Positions 40,263 to 47,475 of a stretch of DNA of 55,122 bases are shown here, in pieces. This stretch comes from a virus. The translations under genes were made by a program, and so were the position numbers. Where the stretch lies: positions 1 to 55,122 of IMG/VR virus record IMGVR_UViG_3300048800_000064. The stretch is one strand, 5' to 3'. The notes under the pieces were generated by a model, which saw only the letters and a program-made list of their open reading frames with translations, searched no databases and was not told the DNA's origin. Position 1 is the stretch's first letter, and each line of letters starts with the position of its first letter.

Positions 40263-40901
40263 ATGGGACTCTTTTCGCACAAACGGAACGGAAACGATCC
40301 GACGCTCAACGTCCGCGAGCTCTTCGAGGCCGGTATGACGCGCCAGGACGACCTCCGAAAGCAGGACAGCAAACATTCGCGTGAGGTCGGCAACCTGCGC
40401 GCCTCGCACGCCAAGGAGCTGCGCAAGGGAGAGAGCAGTCGCATCAACGCCATCCTGGCGGCGGCTGCTCTCAGCGTCCAGCAGGCGGCTGTCGCAGCCC
40501 GCACCGAGGCGGCGACGATGGCCTCTCAGGTCGTGACCACTGCCGAGACCTTGCGCGGTCAGGTGGAAGCGGCCAAGAACGCATTTGCGACAACCATCAG
40601 CGCCACGATTACGCCGATCAACAAGCGTCTAGACGAACTCACCCAGACCCAGTACCAACAGCAGGGCGAGCGGCTGGCATACGCCGAGGGCAAGGACACG
40701 AGCCAGTGGGTCATCTCGTCGCTCATCCTGGGCGCGTCGGTCCTGATCGGCGCCGGGGCTCTGGTGCTTTACCGGACTCAGGGGCAGCGGCAGGTTCGGA
40801 CTGACAGCGGGCGGACCAACCAGTGGGCCATCACGACGGTCGTGGCTGTGGTGGCTGTGGTGGTCACCGTGCTGGCCGTCACCGGGCACCTCAAGGGATA
40901 G
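40263..40901 (+). CDS. Coiled-coil protein with two C-terminal membrane helices
   Basis: A 212-residue protein. Residues ~15-135 are helical and probably a coiled coil (RQDDLRKQDSKHSREVGNLR, AEGKDTS near the end). Two transmembrane helices follow (VISSLILGASVLIGAGALVLY and ITTVVAVVAVVVTVLAVT, about 145-165 and 186-205). It stands at the start of the lysis region. The layout (long cytoplasmic coiled coil plus TM hairpin) could be a lysis regulator or a membrane-bound tail protein; not a standard holin. Confidence 0.6.
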   Translation: MGLFSHKRNGNDPTLNVRELFEAGMTRQDDLRKQDSKHSREVGNLRASHAKELRKGESSRINAILAAAALSVQQAAVAARTEAATMASQVVTTAETLRGQVEAAKNAFATTISATITPINKRLDELTQTQYQQQGERLAYAEGKDTSQWVISSLILGASVLIGAGALVLYRTQGQRQVRTDSGRTNQWAITTVVAVVAVVVTVLAVTGHLKG

Positions 40902-40924
40902 ACGTTGCCGCTGATCTCATAGGA

Positions 40925-40934
40925 AGGGCAACTT
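40925..40934 (+). promoter_or_regulatory. GGGCAA element before the lysis-proximal gene
   Basis: AGGGCAACTT, 79 bases before the ATG at 41013, in the 111-base gap after the coiled-coil gene. Spacing to the following start is similar to that of the other copies (52-79 bases). Confidence 0.3.
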
Positions 40935-41012
40935 AGGCCCTCTCCCATCGTGCAGTCGATGGCTGCATCTCCGCCGGCTGATCCGGCTCCTGGTATCGCG
41001 AAGGAACACGAC

Positions 41013-41771
41013 ATGAAAGTCGGCGAGACCGCCGACATCAACGTCGATGGCCATCCCGCCCGCACCGACTCACCGGGCTTCGGCAACGCTCGGACGACGA
41101 TGCACAAGATCTGCGACGCCCTGGTCGCGGCTGGGAAGGCGATCTTCGAGGGACCCGGACCGTACCAAGCGCACCACGGTGGCTCGCTCTGGGTCTATTC
41201 GGCGACGACCGGCTGGCTGCTCTTCCTCAACAAGGCGGGCATCGAGTGGAGTTCGCAATTTTGCGCGAAGGCTGAGCTGGTGGACGCGTTGCGCCAGAAC
41301 TACGTCGCGCTGCTCGATGCGTTCCCGGAGACTGAAGCGGAGCTGACGAAGATCGGCCTGAAGGACGTGGCTCGGTTCCGGCAGCCGGTTGTCACGGCCG
41401 ATGACATCGCCTGGTACACCGACTCGCTGGCCAACTCCTGCGTCCCGATCAACGCGGCATACCACATCGGTTTCGCCAAGAGCGGCTTCGTCGGCGAGCA
41501 CAACGACCCCAAGCCCATCACCGACATCCAGCATTTCAAAGTAGAGAGCTTCCAGCTCCTGCACGTCGATCCCGCGACCGGTGGCCACGTCGCGGTCGTG
41601 CCGGTGGCAGCGCCGGGCAGCGGTGACAGCCGTGTGCAGGTGATCCACACCTCCGAGACGCATCCGCTCCACGCCAAGCGCGTCAAGGCGCACACTACCG
41701 GCAACCCGCTGGTGCTGGCCGCCAGCAACCCCCTCGCCAAGGCCGCATTCGCCAACCAGCAGGCAGCGTGA
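41013..41771 (+). CDS. Hypothetical protein upstream of the lysis cassette
   Basis: A 252-residue protein. The ATG at 41013 has a GAAGGA site at good distance and is preferred to a GTG at 40950 that would add 21 unstructured residues. The protein appears globular alpha/beta (HKICDALVAAGKAIFEGPGP, WLLFLNKAGIEWSSQFCAKA) with no signal peptide. Its end overlaps the following tiny membrane gene (TGATG), so it is translated with the lysis genes. Role unknown. Confidence 0.55.
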   Translation: MKVGETADINVDGHPARTDSPGFGNARTTMHKICDALVAAGKAIFEGPGPYQAHHGGSLWVYSATTGWLLFLNKAGIEWSSQFCAKAELVDALRQNYVALLDAFPETEAELTKIGLKDVARFRQPVVTADDIAWYTDSLANSCVPINAAYHIGFAKSGFVGEHNDPKPITDIQHFKVESFQLLHVDPATGGHVAVVPVAAPGSGDSRVQVIHTSETHPLHAKRVKAHTTGNPLVLAASNPLAKAAFANQQAA

Positions 41772-41869
41772 TGCTGGCGATCATCGAGACCAGCGGCATC
41801 ACCCTGCTCGATGTCCTGATCGCGGTCCTGATCGTCGCCCTCATCGTCTTCATCCTCAAGCGGATATGA
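41771..41869 (+). CDS. 32-residue membrane peptide of the lysis cassette
   Basis: A tiny frame linked to both neighbours by overlaps (TGATG before, ATGA after). It encodes MLAIIETSGITLLDVLIAVL continuing with a hydrophobic segment and ending FILKRI: one transmembrane helix with a charged C-terminus. Placement directly before the endolysin fits a holin/antiholin or lysis regulator. Too short for database families but hard to explain otherwise. Confidence 0.6.
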   Translation: MLAIIETSGITLLDVLIAVLIVALIVFILKRI

Positions 41870-43698
41870 CGCTGAGCCAAAATGACCCGCGCTGGCGGGG
41901 CAAGCGCCTGGGTGGCGGCCCAGACACCATCGGTGCGGACGGTTGCTTCCTGACCAGCTTCGCGCAGCTGATGACATGGGCTGGCCATGCGATCGACCCG
42001 GGACAGCTCGACGACCAGATCCACTTCTCCGGCGGCGAGCTGCTGGGCGATTCCGCTCTGCAGGATCTCCACCCCGACCTGTGGAAGCTAGAGGAGATCT
42101 ACCACTGTGAGTCGATCCCGTGCGACCAGAACAAGCTCAACAATGACGACCCCAACCTCTACGTGATCGTCGAGCTTTCCGGAGGGTCGTTGGGCAGAGG
42201 CACCCACTTCTCGCCGATCGTCGACTGGCACGCCGTCACGATCGCCGACACTTGGGTGGGTCAGGTCCGGCCAGTCTCGGTCTGGGGCGCGCCTTGGCAG
42301 AGGCTAATCCAGAAGGTTCTCCGCTACCGATACATCGGCGCCGGCGCGGCACCAGCCCCTGCACCGACGCCCGCCCCAGCGCCGACTCCAGCCCCAGCGC
42401 CGACTCCAGCCGCCACATTCGCCGGCGTGGTGGCTGCAGGAGGGGTCCGCGTCCGTCACCTCCCGGGGACCGACCAGCCGATCATCCTCCAGCCCGGGCC
42501 CGGAGACCCGCAGGTTGTCAACGGTGGCATCGGCCTAACCTTCGATGCCTGGTGTCATCACACACCGAAGGGCGGGGACGACAGCGTCGTGCTCGACACC
42601 TCTTACAACCCGCCGCGCGCTGACGATCGATGGTTCCGGACCAGCCCCGGAGGTCACTGGCTAGCCTCAGCGGGAATCAACTATGCCAACGGAGCCGATC
42701 CGCCAGCGAACCTGCTCATCGGTGACCCCGCGGGCGCCACGCCGCCGGCGCCGCTGCCAGCACCGGCACCTGGACCCAAGCCAACCACGGTCCCCTTCAC
42801 CGGCGACGTCGACGCGCCCAAGGGCGTGCTCTGCTGGGAGTGGACCGACCAGGCCGACTACGGCAAGCTGAAGGGTCTCGGCTACAAGGGGGCCCTCATC
42901 CGGGCGGCCAACGGTGCCGGTGGCAGCACCGACGCGGCGCAGTATCAGGCTTGGGTCGCGCGCGCGCCGCTGGCCCGCGCGGCCGGCCTCAAGGCGTATG
43001 CCTGGGCCTTCTGGTACGGCGAGGGAGACGCCGGCTACACCGAGGCAGATCCCGCCGCCTACCTGATGACCTGCGTCGACAACCTTCTGTCGAGGCCGAT
43101 TGATACCGACGCCTTCTTCATCGACTACGAGAGCCGGGACGACACCGGGTTGGCTGCCGCGCTCCAGGCGCTGCGTGACCGTTCGGGCAAGGCCGTCTTC
43201 CTCTGTCCACCAGGGGATCCCGTGGAGTACGGGCTCAAGTGGAACCTCAAGGCGATCGACGCCGCGGTCGATGGCTGGTGCCCCCAGGTCTACACCAGCG
43301 CCTGGCTGACGATCTCCTTCCAGCAGGCGCTGGCTGAGTGGAGCGCGGAGAACGATCCCAACGTCTACCGCGAGCCCCGCGTCTTCCCCGTGTCGGACGA
43401 GCCGGATCCCGCCAAAGCGGCGCAATGGGCGCAGCAGGCGATGATCGATGGCCTCACGGGGTGGAGCGTGTGGCGGGCCGGAACTGTGGGCGATGCGGCG
43501 CTGGCGGCATACGCGCACTCCACGCCGGCGCCGACGCCAGTCCCCGTGCCCTCCCCGGGGCCAAGCCCGGCGCCGCTGCCAGCGCCGTCACCCACTCCAA
43601 CTCCAGCCCCTGACCCTGTTCCGACCCCACCACCTGGCGCGCTCAGCTGGCTGCAGCTGCTCGTCAACTGGCTCGTCCGCCTCTTCGGGCGGAAGTAA
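41866..43698 (+). CDS. Multidomain endolysin (C39-like peptidase plus GH25-like domain)
   Basis: A 610-residue protein without signal peptide. Residues 1-155 look like a papain-fold C39-type peptidase: QNDPRWRGKRLGGG...TIGADGCFLTSF with Cys27, HFSPIVDWHAV with His114 and ADTW with Asp128. A PAPAPTP linker leads to an SH3b-like wall-binding region (VRVRHLPGTD, 190-280). After a second linker comes a TIM-barrel resembling GH25/DUF1906 enzymes (GYKGALIRAAN, KAYAWAFWYGEGD, DAFFIDYESRDD, PQVYTSAW). A third Pro-rich linker ends in an amphipathic helix (WLQLLVNWLVRLFGRK). It should cut both peptide and glycan bonds of the host cell wall. The membrane-active tail is unusual. Confidence 0.82.
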   Translation: MTLSQNDPRWRGKRLGGGPDTIGADGCFLTSFAQLMTWAGHAIDPGQLDDQIHFSGGELLGDSALQDLHPDLWKLEEIYHCESIPCDQNKLNNDDPNLYVIVELSGGSLGRGTHFSPIVDWHAVTIADTWVGQVRPVSVWGAPWQRLIQKVLRYRYIGAGAAPAPAPTPAPAPTPAPAPTPAATFAGVVAAGGVRVRHLPGTDQPIILQPGPGDPQVVNGGIGLTFDAWCHHTPKGGDDSVVLDTSYNPPRADDRWFRTSPGGHWLASAGINYANGADPPANLLIGDPAGATPPAPLPAPAPGPKPTTVPFTGDVDAPKGVLCWEWTDQADYGKLKGLGYKGALIRAANGAGGSTDAAQYQAWVARAPLARAAGLKAYAWAFWYGEGDAGYTEADPAAYLMTCVDNLLSRPIDTDAFFIDYESRDDTGLAAALQALRDRSGKAVFLCPPGDPVEYGLKWNLKAIDAAVDGWCPQVYTSAWLTISFQQALAEWSAENDPNVYREPRVFPVSDEPDPAKAAQWAQQAMIDGLTGWSVWRAGTVGDAALAAYAHSTPAPTPVPVPSPGPSPAPLPAPSPTPTPAPDPVPTPPPGALSWLQLLVNWLVRLFGRK

Positions 43699-43708
43699 GG
43701 AGGACCCC

Positions 43709-44062
43709 GTGAAACTCGATGTCCAAGTGCTTTATCCGCTGCTGGTGATCATCGCCCTGCTCACCGTCGACGTGTTGCTCCAGGCCGCCTATGAGTTGAA
43801 GAACGGCAACTTCAGCTTCCAGGTCTTCCCACGCACGATTGCGACCAACGTGGGACCTTACGTCCTGGGCCTGCTGGCGATCGCGACGCCTGGGCTTCTG
43901 TCAGGCAGCACGCTGCTCGACGTCTTCGGGGGGAAGGTCGCCCTCGCCTCGGTATTCAACACGATCTTCGACGGCTTCGCGGTCGCCTACATGCCCAAAC
44001 TGGTGGCCGACATCACCGCGAAGACATCGCAGCTGGTGGGCGGGGCCAAGCCCACAGGATAG
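43709..44062 (+). CDS. Holin
   Basis: A 117-residue membrane protein behind the endolysin, with AAGGAGG before the GTG. It has three or so hydrophobic stretches (VLYPLLVIIALLTVDVLLQA, GPYVLGLLAIATPGLL, KVALASVFNTIFDGFAVAYM) and a short cytoplasmic tail. Size, position and topology fit a class I holin, which forms membrane lesions that release the endolysin. The long N-terminal membrane helix resembles holins of actinobacteriophages in general form only. Confidence 0.75.
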   Translation: MKLDVQVLYPLLVIIALLTVDVLLQAAYELKNGNFSFQVFPRTIATNVGPYVLGLLAIATPGLLSGSTLLDVFGGKVALASVFNTIFDGFAVAYMPKLVADITAKTSQLVGGAKPTG

Positions 44063-44070
44063 GGCGTCTG

Positions 44071-44886
44071 ATGTCGATGCGACGCCGGGCGGTCCTCGCT
44101 GCTCTTTCGCTGGCGCTCCTTGCGCTGGTTGGTTTCACCGCGGTCCCCGCTGCCGCAGCGACAGTGGTCGTTTGCTCGAATCACGCCGCCCATGACACCA
44201 GCGCGCTCAAGGCGGCGATCTCACTCGGGGGCACCGTTCAGGTATCGGCGGGAACCTGCGCGCTCAACGACCGCCTCCTGATACGCAGGGCCGTCGTGGT
44301 GCAGGGCGCAGGGGCCAATCAAACCCTCCTCGTCCAGCACGCCGCCCAGGTCGTCTTCCAGATCACCGCTCCCGGCGTAACCATCGCCGCCATGAACCTC
44401 GACGTGGCCACCCGCAACCCCGGCCTTCCGCCGGACCAAGCGCCACCCGCGGTACTCTCCGGGCACAGTCACACCACCCTGCGCGACCTGACCGTCGAGG
44501 CCGGGACGGGATTCGGTATAAGGGTCGTCGGACCGGCCCCGTGCGACAGCTTCCTGACAACGGGGACTGTGGTTTCCAACGTCAACATCACCAGCCACGG
44601 TAGAGGCGGCTTCGCGTCACTGGACATCTCCTGCACGAACGGGGCGACGCTCACCAACGTCACCATCAACGGCAACTACATCGCCCTCTACCACGTCGAG
44701 AACGTCACCCTGCGCAACGAGGTGTTCGTGCCGGATGCGAAGCCCTGCCAGGCGCCGGCGTACATCACCGGCCCCGCGCGCAACATCAGCATCGACCAGG
44801 TGACGGGCGGTGGTCACATCATCCAGAAGGGGTGGCCGCTCACGAATATCACCATCACGAATGACAGGGGCGCCCCTGGCTGCTGA
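44071..44886 (+). CDS. Secreted right-handed beta-helix protein
   Basis: A 271-residue protein with a Sec signal peptide (MSMRRRAVLAALSLALLALV, cleavage near AAAA-T at about residue 30). The mature part has the repeating pattern of a parallel beta-helix (TVQVSAGTCALNDRLLI, VVVQGAGANQTLLV, NITSHGRGGFASLDIS, TNVTINGNYIALYHVENVTL). Such folds bind or cleave polysaccharides, but no pectate-lyase catalytic residues are clear. A true export signal on a phage gene behind the holin is odd: it may act on the host envelope during lysis, or be expressed by the prophage as a lysogenic conversion factor. Confidence 0.65.
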   Translation: MSMRRRAVLAALSLALLALVGFTAVPAAAATVVVCSNHAAHDTSALKAAISLGGTVQVSAGTCALNDRLLIRRAVVVQGAGANQTLLVQHAAQVVFQITAPGVTIAAMNLDVATRNPGLPPDQAPPAVLSGHSHTTLRDLTVEAGTGFGIRVVGPAPCDSFLTTGTVVSNVNITSHGRGGFASLDISCTNGATLTNVTINGNYIALYHVENVTLRNEVFVPDAKPCQAPAYITGPARNISIDQVTGGGHIIQKGWPLTNITITNDRGAPGC

Positions 44887-44917
44887 CGGGGGCTCGCAGC
44901 TGGTGGGCGGAGGCCTT

Positions 44918-44935
44918 AGGGCTGGCGTCAGCCCT
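44918..44935. terminator. Hairpin between convergent genes
   Basis: AGGGCTG (44918-44924), loop GCGT, CAGCCCT (44929-44935): a perfect 7-bp stem between the end of the rightward late genes and the stop codon of the leftward membrane-protein gene, which it overlaps. It is the natural place for a bidirectional terminator. The T-run after the stem is weak on either strand. Confidence 0.5.
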
Positions 44936-45491
44936 TCACGTCAATGTGCCAGCTCCCTTCGCTTATTATCTCGAGGAAATACGTGCCGCCCTTGTGGTAG
45001 TGCTGCGTATCCTCTCCCTTCAGTCCCGATTGGCTGACACCCTGGTTGTCGAATTGGACTGAGCCATCGCCGTTCTTGATCGTCACGATGAAGTTGCACG
45101 CTTGACCAAAGGCCGCGCAGTCGTAGGTGTAGTGCAGGTCCCAGTCGCCGCCAGCCGTGAACTTCTGGGTGGATTTGGTGCCGGTGCCGTCCAGGGTGAG
45201 CAGCTGGGCTGCGGCTGCAGGAGCCTTGGACGCCCCAGCCGCGGGCGACTTGTCGGCGACGGCGGGAGTGCTGGTGCTCTTCTTTCCAGCGCCGCCCGCA
45301 ACGGCGATGATCACAATCAGGACGATGAGGCCCAGGCACCCAACACCCAGGTTGCGGACCATGTGCCCGCTCTTGGGCGCCGGCGGCTTGGCTAAGTTTG
45401 GGTTGGGAGCCCACTGGCTTCCGTCCCAGACGTATTGGCCATCAGGGGAAACGGTTCCCGGGGCGCTCGGTGGCGGCTGTTGCTGACTCAA
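44928..45491 (-). CDS. Prophage membrane protein (moron) with DUF2510-like start
   Basis: A 187-residue leftward protein from a TTG preceded by a very strong AGGAGGAG site. Residues 1-35 include SPDGQYVWDGSQWAPNP, like the DUF2510-type WDG..W motif of actinobacterial membrane proteins. One transmembrane helix (LGVGCLGLIVLIVIIAVAGG, about 48-68) and an outer domain of about 90 residues follow, with two Cys (DCAAFGQAC) and a beta pattern resembling secreted stress or adhesion domains. Lying next to integrase and in the lysogeny orientation, it is likely expressed from the prophage and alters the host surface. Confidence 0.65.
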   Translation of the reverse strand: MSQQQPPPSAPGTVSPDGQYVWDGSQWAPNPNLAKPPAPKSGHMVRNLGVGCLGLIVLIVIIAVAGGAGKKSTSTPAVADKSPAAGASKAPAAAAQLLTLDGTGTKSTQKFTAGGDWDLHYTYDCAAFGQACNFIVTIKNGDGSVQFDNQGVSQSGLKGEDTQHYHKGGTYFLEIISEGSWHIDVKG

Positions 45492-45547
45492 AATTCTCCT
45501 CCTATCCTCTGGCGCATCTTAGCTGGTGGGGGCCTGGTCGCGGGATC

Positions 45548-46441
45548 TCAGGCCGTCCGGCCGATGCGGCTGAGATGCTCGTCGAGCGCGACAATAGCGT
45601 TGCGGGCCGCCTCGTCGTCGTCGCTCAGGTAGAGTTGGGTGGTGGCCAGCGACGAGTGCCGCATCAGCCGCCGCAGGGTGTTGATGTCCGTTTGGCTCTG
45701 CCCGCGCAGGATCAGGTTGGCGTAGGAGTGGCGGAGCATATGGGGGACCACTCCTTTTAATGCATCTCCGGACACCCGCTTCCACGCCTTCGAGATGGCG
45801 CGGGTGGAGAGCTTGCCGTTGGGTCCGGTGAAGGCCCAGCCGCCGTCGATGCCAAAGGCCTCGAAGTACAAAGCCAGGGTGTCGGCTGTCGTCTGCCCCA
45901 TCGGCAGCCAGGCGTCGGTGCCGCCCTTGCCCTGGCGGGCGCGGATGCGCCTACCGGCCACATCCACGTCCAGGAAATGCAGGTTGGTCACGTCCTCCAG
46001 CCGGAACCCCTGGAAGAGCAGCAGCATGATCTCGGCCTTGTCCTTGATCCGCGCAGAGCGCAGGCGAAGGGTCAGCATCTCAAGCTCCGTCTCGGTGAGT
46101 GCCCGCCGCCTAGCCTGCGACTTGGGCGGCGGTGACATCTGCCGGAACGGCGATACGGGGCCCCCATGTCCCTCCCACCAGCGGAAGAACAAGGACAGCA
46201 CCACGAAGTTCGAGCGGCGGACATGGACTGAGGCGTGGGGTCCGAGCCGCAGCGACAGGCAGTCCCGCATGTCCTCCGGCTCGAACTCGTGCGGCAGGGC
46301 TCGGAAGGTGACCGTCAGGATCGAGCGGTACGTGCGGATGGTGTTGGGCGAAAGGCCCCGGAGGTCCCTTTGCTCACGCAGCCACTCAGCCCCGACCCTG
46401 GCCAGCTCAGTCTTTAACATTTCTTTCACCCTAACCGCCAC
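45548..46441 (-). CDS. int: Tyrosine-family integrase
   Basis: A 297-residue leftward protein from GTG 46441 (ATG 46420, seven codons in, is an alternative). Residues 10-105 form the SAM-like core-binding domain (SPNTIRTYRSILTVTF). The catalytic residues are present: Arg147 (FQGFRLEDV), Lys172 (GKGG), His234 and Arg237 (PHMLRHSYAN), His262 (LMRHSS) and Tyr271 (TTQLYL). It recombines attP with a tRNA-Phe gene in the host. No obvious N-terminal arm-binding domain, so it is on the short side. It is transcribed away from the attP, which overlaps the end of the repressor-like gene. Confidence 0.9.
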   Translation of the reverse strand: MAVRVKEMLKTELARVGAEWLREQRDLRGLSPNTIRTYRSILTVTFRALPHEFEPEDMRDCLSLRLGPHASVHVRRSNFVVLSLFFRWWEGHGGPVSPFRQMSPPPKSQARRRALTETELEMLTLRLRSARIKDKAEIMLLLFQGFRLEDVTNLHFLDVDVAGRRIRARQGKGGTDAWLPMGQTTADTLALYFEAFGIDGGWAFTGPNGKLSTRAISKAWKRVSGDALKGVVPHMLRHSYANLILRGQSQTDINTLRRLMRHSSLATTQLYLSDDDEAARNAIVALDEHLSRIGRTA

Positions 46442-46496
46442 GCCGCAAGGCCGGGGGCTTCAGTCCGGTGACGCGCCCGTGATGTTATTGACACGA

Positions 46497-47054
46497 CTAC
46501 GCGACGGCGGCCCACTCCGGGTCTGAGTTCAAGCCATCGAGAATTCGGGGGTACCAGTTGGTAGAGCAGCGGTCTGAAGAACCGCGTGTCGGCGGTTCGA
46601 TTCCGTCTCTCGGCACCATCTCCCCGAACCACGGTTCGTCGTAGTCGTGCAGTTTGCGGATCTTCGGGAGAGGCGAACGGCTGGCGCCTCGGCTGGCCTT
46701 GGTCCGGACGTAGCGCTGGCGATGGCTCTTGAGATGCTGCAATAGGGTGTTGGCGGCGATAATCCGGTCGGCGGTCGTGGGCAGGCTGGCCAAGTCGCTG
46801 GCCAGCTCGCGCTCCAGCTGCGCGGCGAAGGCCTCGGTATCCAGGTGGTACAGCGCGACCAAGCGGTAGGCGTCCTCGACCAGCGGACGGACGTTGGACT
46901 CCAGCGTCGACACGTTGGCGGCGGTCACCTTGCCGCCGGTGGCCATGGCCACGTCATGGGTTCTGTCCTTGCCCCTAGAGGCCCGGAGCGCCTCGCCCAG
47001 GGTACGGTAGCGGGGGGACCCGAGGTCTAGGATGTTCTCGGAGTCGGTTGCCAT
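46497..47054 (-). CDS. Repressor-like protein whose 3' end contains attP
   Basis: A 185-residue leftward protein with a GGAGG site 5 bases before the ATG. Residues ~17-75 read as an XRE-type helix-turn-helix (LGEALRASRGKDRTHDVAMA, VTAANVSTLESNVRPLVEDA). Residues 146-166 are encoded by antisense of a tRNA-Phe segment (MVPRDGIEPPTRGSSDRCST plus N), the attP core. Residues 167-185 (WYPRILDGLNSDPEWAAVA) lie beyond the core. In a canonical tRNA-Phe the next antisense codon would be TGA rather than TGG, so integration should produce a 166-residue protein lacking this tail. A nonpolar C-terminus of this kind can be a ClpXP degron. Immunity repressor is therefore the best call; a chance overlap is the alternative. 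Confidence 0.72.
   Translation of the reverse strand: MATDSENILDLGSPRYRTLGEALRASRGKDRTHDVAMATGGKVTAANVSTLESNVRPLVEDAYRLVALYHLDTEAFAAQLERELASDLASLPTTADRIIAANTLLQHLKSHRQRYVRTKASRGASRSPLPKIRKLHDYDEPWFGEMVPRDGIEPPTRGSSDRCSTNWYPRILDGLNSDPEWAAVA
46555..46618 (+). other. attP: attP core: 3' fragment of a tRNA-Phe(GAA) gene
   Basis: From CAGTTGGTAGAGC to the final CCA (46616-46618) the sequence is that of a tRNA 3' portion: anticodon stem-loop GCGGT-CTGAAGA-ACCGC (anticodon GAA), variable loop GTGTC, T-stem/loop GGCGG-TTCGATT-CCGTC, acceptor strand TCTCGGC, A, CCA. The expected 5' acceptor strand (GCCGAGA) and D-stem start are missing; AATTCGGGGGTAC stands there instead. So this is not a functional tRNA. 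It restores the 3' end of a host tRNA gene upon integration, as usual for phages with tyrosine integrases. Confidence 0.85.
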
Positions 47055-47217
47055 AGGGCCTCCGTCTTAGACGAATACGTTGTCAACGCGCGTTATCGTC
47101 GCACATCTTCGTATTCACCGCAACCACTAACCACACGTAATCGTTCCTAAGTCCTGCGTCTGACGCGGGTTCTCAGAACCGCTTGACTTCCACGTATCCG
47201 TGTGCGACGATTCCGTC
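47055..47217. promoter_or_regulatory. Divergent immunity operator region
   Basis: The 163 bases between the leftward repressor-like gene and the rightward cro-like gene hold ATCGTCGCACA (47095-47105) and its perfect inverse TGTGCGACGAT (47201-47211). Other symmetric elements are GAATACG (47073-47079) with CGTATTC (47110-47116), CGTTGTCAACG (47078-47088) and ACGCGCGT (47086-47093). The first pair brackets the region with one copy toward each gene, as in a two-operator genetic switch. On the minus strand TTGACA (47086-47081) may belong to the repressor promoter, although no good -10 is spaced to it. Confidence 0.6.
47183..47211 (+). promoter_or_regulatory. Promoter of the cro-like gene (leaderless)
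   Basis: TTGACT (47183-47188), 17-base spacer, GACGAT (47206-47211) as a -10. Transcription would start 6-7 bases later at the ATG (47218), giving a leaderless mRNA; no ribosome-binding site precedes the ATG, which agrees. The operator half TGTGCGACGAT overlaps the -10, so a bound repressor would block it. Confidence 0.55.
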
Positions 47218-47475
47218 ATGCCCAAAACGTCGCCGACCAAACTGGCTATCCAGCGCCACCGCGAGCAGAGAGGGATCTCAATGCAGGACGCCGCTGATGG
47301 CGCGGGTGTCGACGTGAACACCTGGCGGCGGTGGGAGAGGGGAGAGCTGATCCCTCGCGCCGACCTGCTCTTCGCGATTGCTCGAACGTTGGGCGTTTCA
47401 TCTGAGGCACTCAACGACTGGCCAGTAAAGCCACGACAGGGCCACCGCAAGCTCCCCGTCGCTGAGGTCGCATGA
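47218..47475 (+). CDS. Cro-like HTH regulator
   Basis: An 85-residue XRE-type protein: KLAIQRHREQRGISMQDAAD and AGVDVNTWRRWERGELIPRA (HTH about residues 20-43), then LLFAIARTLGVSSEAL. It is divergent from the repressor-like gene and starts the rightward early operon, the position of cro. An upstream ATG at 47200 in frame is inside the promoter and is not preferred. Overlaps the next gene by ATGA. Confidence 0.8.
   Translation: MPKTSPTKLAIQRHREQRGISMQDAADGAGVDVNTWRRWERGELIPRADLLFAIARTLGVSSEALNDWPVKPRQGHRKLPVAEVA

Noticed and set aside
46545-46620. A functional tRNA-Phe gene
   Set aside because: The 3' part is good, but the 5' acceptor strand and first D-stem bases do not pair with TCTCGGC. 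It is the attP core fragment.
46497-46620. Dismissing the repressor C-terminus as an antisense-tRNA artefact
   Set aside because: Sequences like GIEPPTRG are a known artefact of antisense tRNA translation, but here the frame continues from a HTH domain with a good ribosome-binding site and reads through the core, so the overlap is treated as meaningful.
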